DNA of 38,467 nucleotides from JBDRED01 sp043820025 [NCBI: Elusimicrobiota bacterium] (GCA_043820025.1 JBDRED010000022.1:1-38467); one strand, 5' to 3'; shown: positions 24,837-34,253, numbered from the stretch's first letter. Translations and numbers: made by a program. Notes: a model not told the origin generated them from the sequence alone.

Positions 24837-26276
24837 GTGAAATACGAAGCAGTTATTGGATTAGAGGTGCATGCTCAGCTCAGCACAAACACAAAAATAT
24901 TTTGCGGATGCAGCACAAAGTTTGGAATGCCTCCTAACTCAAATGTATGTCCTGTTTGTACCGGGATGCCGGGAGTACTGCCTGTCTTAAATAAAATGGT
25001 GGTTGAAAACAGTATTAGAGCGGCGCTTGCGTTTGAATGCGGTATTTCTCCTGTTTCCGTGTTTGCGCGAAAACAATATTTTTATCCGGATCTTCCCAAA
25101 AATTTTCAGATCTCGCAATACGAACTTCCGTTAGCTGAACATGGTAAAATTACGCTGGAGAATGGCAAAAATATCGGAATAACCAGAATACATTTAGAAG
25201 AGGATGCGGGGAAATTGCTTCACAATATCGGTTCTCGAGAAATAGACGGGAGTCTGGTAGATTACAATAGGACCGGAGTTCCGTTGATTGAGATAGTTTC
25301 TGAGCCTGATATAAGGACTCCGGATGATGCTTACGAATACTTGACAATAATTAAAAGTGTGCTTCAATATATAGAGGTATCTGACTGTAATATGGACGAA
25401 GGCTCTCTGCGCTGTGACGCGAATGTTTCAATAAGGCCTTTGGGCCGTGAGAAGTTTGGTACAAAGGTGGAAATGAAGAATATGAATTCATTTAAGGGTG
25501 TGCAAAAAGCGCTTGCTTATGAGATAGAACGCCAGAGAGAAGTATTAGATAAGGGCGGGACAATTATTCAGGAAACAAGGCTTTGGGATGATAAAAAGGA
25601 AATAACTGTCACAATGCGCACAAAGGAAGAAGCGCATGACTATCGTTACTTTCCCGAACCTGATCTTCTTCCTCTAAAAATCGATAAAATATGGATAGAT
25701 AATGTAAGAAAGAATCTTCCTGAACTGCCAAAAGAACGTAAGGCGCGGTTTATAGAAGAATATACTCTTTCAGGCTATGATGCGGGTGTTCTGACAAAGG
25801 ATAAAAAATTAGCGGATTATTTTGAAACTGCGTTAAAGGACAGCAGTTTAGGAGCTAAAAACGCGAAGAGTCTGGCAAACTGGGTAATGGGAGAACTTTT
25901 AGGCAGGCTGAATTTAGAGTCGCATTCTATTTCCGAATCTCCGGTTAAAGCTCCGGATTTAGCTAAGCTTGTTATTCTGATTCAGAATAACACTATCTCA
26001 GGCAAGATTGCCAAGATGGTCTTTGACGATATGTATAAGACCGGAAAAACGCCGGATATGATTATTAAAGAAAAGAATCTGGTGCAGATAACTGACGAGA
26101 GCGCAATAGCGTTAGTTGTCGACGAGGTTATAGCAGAGAATGTTAGTGTTGTAGAGGAATTTAAAAAAGGTAAGGGGCAGGCTATAGGGTTTCTTGTCGG
26201 ACAGGTAATGAAAAAATCCAAAGGCAAGGCAAATCCTCAAATGGCAAATGAGCTTCTTAAGGAGAAATTGAAATAG
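24837..26276 (+). CDS. gatB: Asp/Glu-tRNA amidotransferase subunit B
   Basis: Kinase/transamidase subunit that activates the misacylated tRNA with ATP and adds the amide. 479 residues. Starts KYEAVIGLEVHAQL, with zinc-type cysteines CGCSTKFG...CPVCTGMPG, the metal/ATP site around ARKQYFYPDLPKNFQISQYE and HLEEDAGK, DYNRTGVPLIEIVSEPD, and a YqeY-like tRNA-binding tail ending in GQVMKKSKGKANPQMANELL. The start is GTG at 24837 behind GAAGAGG (24821-24827). Confidence 0.97.
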   Translation: MKYEAVIGLEVHAQLSTNTKIFCGCSTKFGMPPNSNVCPVCTGMPGVLPVLNKMVVENSIRAALAFECGISPVSVFARKQYFYPDLPKNFQISQYELPLAEHGKITLENGKNIGITRIHLEEDAGKLLHNIGSREIDGSLVDYNRTGVPLIEIVSEPDIRTPDDAYEYLTIIKSVLQYIEVSDCNMDEGSLRCDANVSIRPLGREKFGTKVEMKNMNSFKGVQKALAYEIERQREVLDKGGTIIQETRLWDDKKEITVTMRTKEEAHDYRYFPEPDLLPLKIDKIWIDNVRKNLPELPKERKARFIEEYTLSGYDAGVLTKDKKLADYFETALKDSSLGAKNAKSLANWVMGELLGRLNLESHSISESPVKAPDLAKLVILIQNNTISGKIAKMVFDDMYKTGKTPDMIIKEKNLVQITDESAIALVVDEVIAENVSVVEEFKKGKGQAIGFLVGQVMKKSKGKANPQMANELLKEKLK

Positions 26277-26292
26277 GTGTCGTTATACTTAA

Positions 26293-26343
26293 TGTCATAC
26301 TGAACTTGCCTGCCCCGGCATAGGCTGTGGTTTCAGTGTGACA
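26293..26343. repeat. Inverted repeat hairpin between gatB and coaD
   Basis: TGTCATACTGAA (26293-26304) and TTCAGTGTGACA (26332-26343) are 12-bp inverted arms with one mismatch (a G-U pair in RNA), and GCCT/AGGC pair inside the loop. There is no strong T-run, so it may be a dispersed palindromic unit or a weak gatCAB terminator. A smaller stem CTATCC/GGATAG follows at about 26360-26379, ahead of coaD. Confidence 0.5.
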
Positions 26344-26404
26344 AAATATATGTTTAGCGGCTATCCCAATACGAGGATAGTTACTAAATCCTTTAGGAGT
26401 TTTT

Positions 26405-26887
26405 ATGAAACGAACAGCGGTTTATCCGGGAAGTTTTGATCCGATAACATTCGGTCATTTAGATATAATAAAACGCGCATGCGTTATGTTTGAAAGAGTT
26501 ATTGTTGCGATTGTTCATAATCCCAACAAATCAACTCTTTTTAGTTTAAACGAGCGGTTAGATATGATTAGGAACGTAATAGGCGAAAATCCGCAAGTTC
26601 AGGTTGGATCATTTGAAGGCCTTTTGGTTGATTTTTTAATGCAGAATAACACAGGAGTTGTTGTTAGAGGCCTGCGCGCTGTTTCAGATATGGAGTATGA
26701 GTTTCAAATGGCGCACGCTAATAGAGAGCTTTTAAAGGATATAGAGACTATTTTCCTTATGCCGTCTGAAGAGTACACATATTTGAGTTCCAGCATTGTT
26801 AAAGAAATCGCAAGGCTTGGAGGAGACACAAAAAAGTTTGCGCCGGAAAGCGTTGGCGCTTTATTAAAGAAAAAGTTTAAGAAATAA
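26405..26887 (+). CDS. coaD: Phosphopantetheine adenylyltransferase
   Basis: Joins ATP and 4'-phosphopantetheine to dephospho-CoA, the penultimate CoA step. 160 residues, typical length. YPGSFDPITFGHLDII holds the TxGH-type nucleotidyl motif (H18), VVRGLRAVSDMEYEFQMAHAN is the phosphopantetheine pocket, and YTYLSSSIVKEIARLGGD is the ISSSxVKE motif. AGGAG precedes ATG 26405. It likely opens a small unit with pta, 23 bp downstream. Confidence 0.96.
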   Translation: MKRTAVYPGSFDPITFGHLDIIKRACVMFERVIVAIVHNPNKSTLFSLNERLDMIRNVIGENPQVQVGSFEGLLVDFLMQNNTGVVVRGLRAVSDMEYEFQMAHANRELLKDIETIFLMPSEEYTYLSSSIVKEIARLGGDTKKFAPESVGALLKKKFKK

Positions 26888-26910
26888 TATTTTAAGAGGA
26901 GAGTTCGTTT

Positions 26911-27903
26911 ATGGAGCCATTGGAGTATATAAAAAAAAAGGCGAGAAATAAATCAAAGGTTATTGTGTATCCTGAGGGAGAAGATAAGAGAATAATACAG
27001 GCTGCGAGCATGTGCATAGAATCAGGCGTCTTAAAAGGAGCTGTGCTTCTGGGTGACACTGCTAAGATTACCGCAAGCGCTAAGGAGCTGGGAGTAAGCC
27101 TTAAAGGATGCGAGATACTAAATCCAAAGACAAGCGATAAAATTGATAAGTTTGCTGAAATATTATTTGAGCTTAGAAAACATAAAGGAATATCCATTGA
27201 CGATGCGCGTCAGAATGTTACGCAAAATCTGTATTTTGCGGGATTGATTGTGCGCACAGGAGAGGCTGATGGGTTTGTAGGCGGGTCGGTCAATACTACG
27301 GGCGCTACAGTAAGAGCTGTTTTACAGACTCTTGGGTTAGCTGACGGGGTTTCTACGTTGTGTAGTTTTTTTATAATGGATGTGCCGAATTGTAATTATG
27401 GTGAAAACGGGCTTTTTCTTTATGCTGACTGCGGCGTTATTCCGGATCCGTCGCCGCGACAGCTCGCGAATATTACATATCTGACAGCAAAAGCGTTTAA
27501 GGATTTATTTGACCATGACGCGCGATGCGCGCTTTTATCTTATTCGACTAAAGGCAGCGCTGAAGGCGATTCAGTAACTAAGGTAAGAAAGGCGTTAGAA
27601 ATTATAAATGAAAAATATCCGCATGTAATTGCGGATGGCGAGATGCAGGTTGACGCCGCGCTTGTTAGCGATGTGGCGAAAATTAAAATGGGCGCAAGTC
27701 CTGTGGCAGGCTGCGCGAATGTGCTGATCTTTCCTGATCTTGCGAGCGGAAATATCGCGTATAAATTAACAGAGCGCCTCGCAAAAGCAAAGGCTGTTGG
27801 CCCAATATTAGCAGGCACAGCGTATCCGGCAAATGATCTCTCGCGCGGATGCAGTGTTGAAGATGTGATTAATGTGACTGCAGTCACATTATTGCAGAGT
27901 TGA
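26911..27903 (+). CDS. pta: Phosphate acetyltransferase
   Basis: Interconverts acetyl-CoA and acetyl phosphate, normally paired with acetate kinase for ATP generation. The 330-residue protein is the compact form consisting only of the PTA/PTB domain: YPEGEDKRIIQAA, GGSVNTTGATVRA, LYADCGVIPDPSPRQLANI, LLSYSTKGSAEG and a terminal AGTAYPANDLSRGCSVEDVINVTA. GAGGAGAG lies before the ATG. No acetate kinase gene is adjacent. Placement after coaD links CoA synthesis and CoA use in one cluster. Confidence 0.94.
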   Translation: MEPLEYIKKKARNKSKVIVYPEGEDKRIIQAASMCIESGVLKGAVLLGDTAKITASAKELGVSLKGCEILNPKTSDKIDKFAEILFELRKHKGISIDDARQNVTQNLYFAGLIVRTGEADGFVGGSVNTTGATVRAVLQTLGLADGVSTLCSFFIMDVPNCNYGENGLFLYADCGVIPDPSPRQLANITYLTAKAFKDLFDHDARCALLSYSTKGSAEGDSVTKVRKALEIINEKYPHVIADGEMQVDAALVSDVAKIKMGASPVAGCANVLIFPDLASGNIAYKLTERLAKAKAVGPILAGTAYPANDLSRGCSVEDVINVTAVTLLQS

Positions 27904-27943
27904 TAGATTTTATTAAGCGGCGCGCTATGATGCAGGGGTGGTT

Positions 27944-29683
27944 ATGAGTAAAAAGATGCCTTATAAGATTGTGCGAAGGTTAGGCGAGCTTCTTTTAGAA
28001 GAAAGCATTATTACTTCAGAGCAGTTGGATAAAGCGCTGGTTATTCAGAAGGAAAGAGGCGGGAAATTAGGCGAAATATTAATTGAACAAGGAATAATAA
28101 CAGAAGAGATTCTATTGCCGTTTTTAGGACGGCAGTGCGATGTCGGGTATGTAAACTTAGACGAGTATAAAGATATTGATCCGGATATTGTAAATATTGT
28201 GCCTGAATCGGTTATCAGGAGACAGTTAATCCTTCCTATAGGCAAGATAAATAAATCGCTCACAGTCGCTGTATGCGATCCGCTGAATGTCTTCACAAAG
28301 GACGATTTAAAACTGTTAACAGGATATGAAATAAATATGGTGATAGCGTCAGAAAAAAAGATTCGAGAAGCTATTGAATCTTTTTACGTTGTTCAAAAAA
28401 CAATGGATTCTGTATTAAGGGATATGGTCAATGAAAAAAGCCTTGATCTAGAGATTGTTGAGCAGAAAGATGACAGCGAGGACACAAAGGATTTAGAGCT
28501 TTCTTCTGACGATGCGCCGGTTGTCAATATTGTAAATGTTATACTAGAGACCGCGATTACCTCAGGCGCGTCAGATGTGCATATAGAGCCATTTGAGCAT
28601 ACAGTGCGCGTGAGGTTTCGAATAGACGGGGTTTTGCATATGCAGCCCAATCTTCCCAAATCAATCTTCAAAGCGGTTGTTTCGCGTTTAAAGGTAATGG
28701 CGTCATTAAATATTTCAGTAAAGAGGCTTCCTCAAGACGGGCAGATAAAGGTAAAAATAGCAGAAAGGAATGTTGAGCTGAGAATTTCTACAATACCGGC
28801 GCAGTTTGGCGAAAAGGTTGTGTTAAGAGTGTTGGACCCCAAACAGTTGTGCGTTGATTTATCCAAGCTTGGTATTAATCATGATATGCTCGAGATCTTT
28901 AAAAAAAATATCAAAAAACCGCATGGAATGATACTTATTACAGGGCCTACAGGCAGCGGGAAGACTACCACATTATATTCCGCGATAAAAGCGTTGAATT
29001 ATCCTGACAAGAATATTTTAACAATTGAAGATCCCATTGAATTTAACATGAAAGGCATTAATCAAGTGCAGGTTAAGCAGGAGATAGGGTTAGGTTTTGC
29101 GCAAGGCTTGCGCGCGTTTTTTCGTCAAGATCCGGATATTATAATGGTCGGTGAGATAAGGGATAGGGAGACTGTGGAAATAGGAGTAAGCGCTGCGCTT
29201 ACAGGACATCTGGTTTTTTCTACAATACACACAAATGACGCAGTAGGAACTATCACACGATTACGAAATATGGGCGTTGAATCCTTTTTGATCGCTTCAT
29301 CGCTTTTAATGATTGTCGCTCAAAGGCTTGTGCGCAGGATTTGTCCGCATTGCAAGGAAGATTACGAGGTGCCTGTAAGCATGCTTAAGGATTATTTAAT
29401 AGAACCGCAGAGCGTTAATAATAAAAAGAGCGTTAAATTATATAGAGGCAGGGGATGCGATGAATGCGCAAATACAGGTTACAACGGCAGAATAGGATGT
29501 TTTGAAATACTGAGTCTTAACGACGAAATACGAAAGCTGATATTGCAGGACGCTGATGCTGATACAATACGAAAGCTCGCGGAAAAATCCGGTATGGAAA
29601 CACTGCGAAATTCCGCAGTTAAAAAGGCGCTGGAAGGTTTGACCACTATAGAAGAGGTTATGAGAATAACTATGGAAGAATAA
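27944..29683 (+). CDS. pilB: Type IV pilus / type II secretion assembly ATPase
   Basis: Cytoplasmic hexameric ATPase powering pilus or pseudopilus extension. 579 residues from ATG 27944 (AGGGG at 27934-27938; the GTG two codons earlier is less well placed). N-terminal MshEN domain (~10-150: GELLLEESIITSEQL, repeated KLGEILIEQGIITEE), ASDVHIEP (209-216), Walker A GPTGSGKT (334-341), Walker B DPDIIMVGEIRD (396-407), His box HLVFSTIHTNDA, and a zinc module C467, C470, C505, C508. It pairs with the platform gene downstream. Pilin, PilT and secretin genes are not in this window, so pilus and secretion roles cannot be separated. Confidence 0.93.
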   Translation: MSKKMPYKIVRRLGELLLEESIITSEQLDKALVIQKERGGKLGEILIEQGIITEEILLPFLGRQCDVGYVNLDEYKDIDPDIVNIVPESVIRRQLILPIGKINKSLTVAVCDPLNVFTKDDLKLLTGYEINMVIASEKKIREAIESFYVVQKTMDSVLRDMVNEKSLDLEIVEQKDDSEDTKDLELSSDDAPVVNIVNVILETAITSGASDVHIEPFEHTVRVRFRIDGVLHMQPNLPKSIFKAVVSRLKVMASLNISVKRLPQDGQIKVKIAERNVELRISTIPAQFGEKVVLRVLDPKQLCVDLSKLGINHDMLEIFKKNIKKPHGMILITGPTGSGKTTTLYSAIKALNYPDKNILTIEDPIEFNMKGINQVQVKQEIGLGFAQGLRAFFRQDPDIIMVGEIRDRETVEIGVSAALTGHLVFSTIHTNDAVGTITRLRNMGVESFLIASSLLMIVAQRLVRRICPHCKEDYEVPVSMLKDYLIEPQSVNNKKSVKLYRGRGCDECANTGYNGRIGCFEILSLNDEIRKLILQDADADTIRKLAEKSGMETLRNSAVKKALEGLTTIEEVMRITMEE

Positions 29684-29718
29684 TACAGAATACGCGCTAT
29701 GAAAACCGGGGGGAAGAA

Positions 29719-30942
29719 ATGCCGGAGTTTAGTTATAAGGTTCGCACAAGCGGCGGAAAAATATTAGAAGGCGTTTTAGAAGCGCCGACGCAAAAGGTTA
29801 TAATCGATAAGATAAAATCGCAGAATCTTATTATACTCGAGTTAAAAGAGAGCGCCCTGGGGCCTGTGCAGAAGATAATAGAATTAATATCTTCATTTTC
29901 GAGACGCGCTACTCACAAGGATATAGTTCTTTTTAGCAGGCAGTTGTCAACATTGGTTAATGCAGGAGTTCCTATAGTAAAAGGGTTTAGCATACTGAGT
30001 GAACAGATCGAAAATAAAAAATTTAGAGATGTAGTGCGCAGTATAAAGGATGATGTTGAGGCAGGCCAGTCAATCTCCGACTCTATGGATAAGTTTAGAG
30101 ACGTGTTCACTGAGCTTTATATTAGTATGATAAGGGCCGGAGAAGTTGGCGGTATATTAGATATAATTCTTGAGCGTCTCGCGAATTATCTCGAGTCAGC
30201 GCAGTCATTAAAGGGTAAGGTAAAAGGCGCTCTGGTGTATCCTGCTATTGTTTCTTTCGTAGCTATTTCAGCTACCATATTTCTTTTAACCGTAGTAATT
30301 CCTTCTTTTCAAGAGATGTTTTTAAGTATGGGCGGCGAACTGCCGGCGCCAACCAAGATATTATTGGGAATAAGCGCCTTTTTAAAAAGTTATATAATAC
30401 TAATATTAGGAATCGGAGCGGGAATTTTCTTTGGATTTAAATATTACTATAAAACTCCTGAAGGAAAGGCAAATATTGATAAAAGGCTTCTTAAACTGCC
30501 TATGGTCGGCATGACAATTAAAAAGGTTGCTGTTGCTAAATTTTCCAGGACTTTAGGCACGCTTATAAAGAGCGGAGTGCCGATTTTACAAGCATTGGAA
30601 ACTGTGGCAAAAACTTCAGGCAATAAAGTAATTGAGTCGATAATATTACTTGCCCGAGAAAATATTAAAGAGGGAGAACGGCTATCAGATCCTCTTAAAA
30701 AGAGCGGTGTGTTTCCGCCAATGGTTATTGCAATGATTTCTATTGGAGAAGAGACAGGGAATTTAGATACAATGCTTATAAAGGTGGCGGATTTTTATGA
30801 CGACGAAGTCAATGCCGCAATCGAAGCTCTCATGGCGCTTATTGAGCCGATCATAATAGCTGTAATGGGAGTTGTTATAGGCGCTATTGTAATATGCATG
30901 TTCCTGCCAATGTTCGAGATGAGTCAGCTTGCCGGCGGTTAA
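29719..30942 (+). CDS. pilC: Type IV pilus / type II secretion inner-membrane platform protein
   Basis: 407-residue GspF/PilC protein with the duplicated cytoplasmic T2SSF domain: first copy about 70-195 (SRQLSTLVNAGVPIVKGF, RAGEVGGILD), second about 270-400 (FSRTLGTLIKSGVPILQALE, SIGEETGNLDTML), and three membrane helices (near 195-215, 222-245 and 375-398). It recruits the ATPase to the membrane. GGGG precedes the ATG, 35 bp after pilB. Its TAA stop overlaps the stop of the opposite-strand receiver gene within TTAA at 30939-30942. Confidence 0.93.
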   Translation: MPEFSYKVRTSGGKILEGVLEAPTQKVIIDKIKSQNLIILELKESALGPVQKIIELISSFSRRATHKDIVLFSRQLSTLVNAGVPIVKGFSILSEQIENKKFRDVVRSIKDDVEAGQSISDSMDKFRDVFTELYISMIRAGEVGGILDIILERLANYLESAQSLKGKVKGALVYPAIVSFVAISATIFLLTVVIPSFQEMFLSMGGELPAPTKILLGISAFLKSYIILILGIGAGIFFGFKYYYKTPEGKANIDKRLLKLPMVGMTIKKVAVAKFSRTLGTLIKSGVPILQALETVAKTSGNKVIESIILLARENIKEGERLSDPLKKSGVFPPMVIAMISIGEETGNLDTMLIKVADFYDDEVNAAIEALMALIEPIIIAVMGVVIGAIVICMFLPMFEMSQLAGG

Positions 30943-31388
30943 AAGATCAAATTTTGTATTGTTTGATAAAGTAGTTTTACGTCAATTGGTTTTAATATAA
31001 AACCATTAAAACCGTGCTTTAGCATAATTTCGCTTTCGCTTTTCATTGCCCTGGCTGTTATTGCGATTATTGGCGTTTTTTTCCCAAATTCAAGCTCTCG
31101 TATTTTAGTATATGCTTCAAAGCCATCCATTTCCGGCATCATTATATCCATTAGAACAATATTAGGTTTATGTTTAATAAACATTTCAACAGCCGCTATC
31201 CCATTTTCCGCAAAGATTAACTCATATTTTTTTTCAAACATCATTTTAAAAAGTTCTCTGCCCACGGGTTCGTCTTCGGCGATTAGTATTTTATATTGTT
31301 TTGTATTTTTAATATTTTGAGTTTGGCTCAAGAGGCTGACTAGTTTTTTAAAAAGTTTTGGAATGTTTTCGGAAAATATTTTACCCAT
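30939..31388 (-). CDS. Stand-alone response-regulator receiver protein, probably leaderless
   Basis: A single REC domain occupies most of the 149 residues: acidic E38-D39-E40 pocket, phospho-acceptor D81 (IVLMDIMMPEMDGF), T111 (IAITARAM) and K133 (LKPID). There is no output domain; about 30 basic and hydrophobic residues precede it. The frame is open back to a GTG at 31475 (178 aa), but that start has no clear ribosome site and overlaps the ppdK promoter. ATG 31388 lies six bases after a consensus -10 on this strand and also lacks a Shine-Dalgarno site, pointing to a leaderless message. It converges on pilC, so a role in pilus or motility control is possible but unproven; CheY-like or phosphorelay function is equally possible. 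Confidence 0.8.
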   Translation of the reverse strand: MGKIFSENIPKLFKKLVSLLSQTQNIKNTKQYKILIAEDEPVGRELFKMMFEKKYELIFAENGIAAVEMFIKHKPNIVLMDIMMPEMDGFEAYTKIRELEFGKKTPIIAITARAMKSESEIMLKHGFNGFILKPIDVKLLYQTIQNLIF

Positions 31389-31394
31389 AAAATT

Positions 31395-31423
31395 ATTATA
31401 TGAAAGAAGGCCTAATACTGCAA
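31395..31423 (-). promoter_or_regulatory. Sigma70-type promoter for the receiver gene
   Basis: On the - strand TTGCAG (31423-31418) and a perfect TATAAT (31400-31395) are separated by exactly 17 bp. The -10 ends six bases before ATG 31388, so transcription would start at or next to the start codon. Confidence 0.65.
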
Positions 31424-31443
31424 GGTTATTTTTATGTAAAAAA

Positions 31444-31472
31444 TTGCATATTTTTCGATATTGTGTTATAAT
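31444..31472 (+). promoter_or_regulatory. Strong sigma70-type promoter of ppdK
   Basis: TTGCAT (31444-31449), 17-bp spacer, TATAAT (31467-31472), with TG at 31464-31465 giving an extended -10. It is 68 bp before the ppdK ATG and is back-to-back with the receiver promoter, the two -35 boxes being only 20 bp apart. Confidence 0.75.
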
Positions 31473-31540
31473 CACACTTCATTATTTAAAATTTAAACAA
31501 TTCGCAGTACGCATTAGGCACTACGAGGACAGGAGGAATT

Positions 31541-34225
31541 ATGGGAAAGAAAAGTAAGAAGTATGTATATTTTTTTGGAAATGGCAAAGCTGAAGGAAAT
31601 GGGTCAATGAAAAACGAGCTTGGCGGCAAAGGCGCCGGGCTTGCCGAGATGACAGATTCAGGCGTTCCTGTTCCCCCGGGTTTTACTATTACTACAAATG
31701 TTTGCAATTATTATTATGATCATAATAAAAAACTTCCTGCTGAGTTAAATGGCCAAATGAAGTTAGCGATTGATAAGCTTGAAAAGGCAATGAACAAGAA
31801 GTTTGGAGATAAAAAAGATCCTTTATTGGTTTCTGTCAGAAGCGGTTCAAGAATTTCTATGCCCGGTATGATGGACACAATTTTGAATCTTGGACTGAAT
31901 GATGACACAGTTGAAGGCCTTGCCGAGCTTTCGGGAAATGCAAGATTTGCTTATGATTCATACAGAAGGTTTCTAATGATGTTTTCAGACGTTGTGCTGG
32001 GTATTGAAAAAGAGATTTTCGAACATGAATTTTCAAAATTAAAAGATAAAAGAGGCGTAAAGCTGGACACGGATATTGGAGCCGAAGACTTAAAGGCGTT
32101 ATGCGATGTATATAAAAATATTGTTAAGATTCATTCAAAGAAAGATTTTCCACAGGATGCTCTGCAGCAGTTAGTTATGGCAAGAGACGCTGTGTTTAAT
32201 TCTTGGAATAATCCGAGAGCTATTACTTATCGTAAACTTAACAGAATTCCGGATGATTTAGGCACAGCTGTTAATGTTCAGTCAATGGTATTTGGAAATC
32301 TTGGGGACGACAGCGCTACAGGCGTTGGTTTTACCAGGAATCCGTCGACAGGCGTTAAGGAATTTTATGGAGAATATTTAACAAATGCGCAGGGCGAAGA
32401 CGTGGTTGCCGGTGTGCGCACGCCGAAACCTATTACAGCGCTCGCAAAGGAAATGCCAAAAGCGTTTAAACAGCTTAAACAAATTACAGATCGTTTAGAA
32501 AAGCATTATAGAGATATTCAAGATTTTGAATTTACAATTGAAAAAGGCAGTCTGTTTATGCTTCAGACCCGTTCAGGAAAACGAACCGCTCCTGCGGCAA
32601 TAAAAATCGCGGTTGATATGGTAAAAGAAAAACTTATAACTAAAGAAGAAGCGTTAATGCGCGTTGCTCCAAAAACTCTTGATCAGCTTCTTCATCCTAT
32701 ACTTGACCCTTCTGCAAAAATAAATATTATTACAAAAGGCCTGCCGGCTTCGCCGGGCGCGGCTACGGGACAAGCGGTATTTACAGCTGATGAAGCGGTA
32801 AAACAAGCGGCAAACGGCCCGGTCATTTTAGTTAGGCAGGAAACAAGCCCGGACGATATTCACGGAATGGATGCTGCGGCAGGAATTCTTACAAGCAGAG
32901 GCGGAATGACTTCTCATGCGGCTGTTGTTGCTCGCGGAATGGGGAAATGCTGTGTTGCGGGATGCGAAGAATCTAAGGTTGATGTGGATAAAAAAGAATT
33001 TAGAGTTGGAAACATAGTTGTAAACGAGGGAGACTGGATTACTCTTAATGGAAGCACAGGAGCGGTTATTCTCGGAAAGGTTCCAACAATCCAGGCAAAG
33101 CTTTCAGGCGATTTTGGCGTGTTTATGAAATGGGCGGACGAGAAAAGAACTTTAAAGGTTCGCGCTAATGCAGATATTCCCAGAGACGCGCGAGTAGCTT
33201 GCGAATTCGGAGCGGAAGGTATTGGATTATGCAGAACTGAACATATGTTTTTTGCCGAGGACAGAATTCCAATTGTTCAAGAAATGATACTTGCTGTAAC
33301 AGAAGACGATAGGCGCAAAGCTCTTGCAAAGCTTCTTCCAATGCAGAGAGAAGATTTTTATGGATTATTTAAAGAAATGAAAGGATACGCGGTTACAATC
33401 AGATTAATTGATCCGCCGCTTCATGAATTCTTGCCAAAGAGAGAAGAGCTCATGGTAGAAGTCGCAGTATTAAAATGCAAAGGGCAGAATGCTGACGCAA
33501 AAGAAAAGTTGTTGTCCAGAGTAGAAGATCTGCATGAGTTTAATCCAATGTTAGGGCACAGAGGATGCAGGCTTGGCGTTACATATCCTGAGATAACTGA
33601 AATGCAGGCACAAGCAATTATCGAAGGAGCTGTTAAGCTTGCGAAGTCAGAGAAGAAGAGTGTGATTCCTGAAATAATGGTGCCGCTTGTCGGGAATGTG
33701 AATGAGTTTAAGAATCAGAAAAATATTATAGACCGAGTTGCTCAAGAAACAATGAAAAGACTTGGAAAAAAGATTCAATACAAAGTTGGAACAATGATTG
33801 AAGTTCCGCGCGCTGCTCTTACTGCTAATGATATTGCCGAACACGCGGAGTTTTTCTCATTTGGAACAAATGATCTTACGCAAATGACTTATGGGTTTAG
33901 CCGCGATGACGCAGGCAAGTTCATTCAGTTTTATATGGATGCAAAAATAATGGCTGAAGATCCATTCCAAACTCTTGATCAAGCCGGCGTTGGCCAGCTT
34001 GTGAAAATGGGAGTAGAAAAAGGCAGATCAGTTCGCAAAGATTTAAAAGTCGGTATTTGCGGAGAACATGGCGGAGACCCGGAATCAGTCGGGTTCTGCC
34101 ACAGAACAGCCCTTGATTATGTCAGCTGTTCTCCATACAGAGTGCCGATTGCTCGTCTTGCCGCAGCGCAGGCCGCAATATTAGATAAGACAAAAGCAAA
34201 GACTGCTAAAAAAAAGAAAAAATAG
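31541..34225 (+). CDS. ppdK: Pyruvate, phosphate dikinase
   Basis: Reversible conversion of pyruvate, ATP and phosphate to PEP, AMP and PPi; in anaerobes it often runs glycolytically to save energy. 894 residues, the usual length. Domain order: ATP-grasp (GGKGAGLAEMTDSGVPVPPGF; SVRSGSRISMPGMMDTILNLG), swivelling phosphohistidine domain with catalytic H459 (GGMTSHAAVVARG), and PEP-binding barrel (EGIGLCRTEHMFF, GTNDLTQMTYGFSRDD, catalytic Cys863 in SCSPYRVPIARLAAAQA). AGGAGG lies before the ATG. A single-gene unit with its own promoter and intrinsic terminator, with a lysine-rich tail. Confidence 0.97.
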   Translation: MGKKSKKYVYFFGNGKAEGNGSMKNELGGKGAGLAEMTDSGVPVPPGFTITTNVCNYYYDHNKKLPAELNGQMKLAIDKLEKAMNKKFGDKKDPLLVSVRSGSRISMPGMMDTILNLGLNDDTVEGLAELSGNARFAYDSYRRFLMMFSDVVLGIEKEIFEHEFSKLKDKRGVKLDTDIGAEDLKALCDVYKNIVKIHSKKDFPQDALQQLVMARDAVFNSWNNPRAITYRKLNRIPDDLGTAVNVQSMVFGNLGDDSATGVGFTRNPSTGVKEFYGEYLTNAQGEDVVAGVRTPKPITALAKEMPKAFKQLKQITDRLEKHYRDIQDFEFTIEKGSLFMLQTRSGKRTAPAAIKIAVDMVKEKLITKEEALMRVAPKTLDQLLHPILDPSAKINIITKGLPASPGAATGQAVFTADEAVKQAANGPVILVRQETSPDDIHGMDAAAGILTSRGGMTSHAAVVARGMGKCCVAGCEESKVDVDKKEFRVGNIVVNEGDWITLNGSTGAVILGKVPTIQAKLSGDFGVFMKWADEKRTLKVRANADIPRDARVACEFGAEGIGLCRTEHMFFAEDRIPIVQEMILAVTEDDRRKALAKLLPMQREDFYGLFKEMKGYAVTIRLIDPPLHEFLPKREELMVEVAVLKCKGQNADAKEKLLSRVEDLHEFNPMLGHRGCRLGVTYPEITEMQAQAIIEGAVKLAKSEKKSVIPEIMVPLVGNVNEFKNQKNIIDRVAQETMKRLGKKIQYKVGTMIEVPRAALTANDIAEHAEFFSFGTNDLTQMTYGFSRDDAGKFIQFYMDAKIMAEDPFQTLDQAGVGQLVKMGVEKGRSVRKDLKVGICGEHGGDPESVGFCHRTALDYVSCSPYRVPIARLAAAQAAILDKTKAKTAKKKKK

Positions 34226-34253
34226 CGCAAATATAGAACCAAAAATAAGCGAT

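Noticed and set aside
31389-31475. 29-residue N-terminal extension of the receiver protein from GTG 31475
   Set aside because: No ribosome site, and it would be coded across both promoters; kept only as an alternative.
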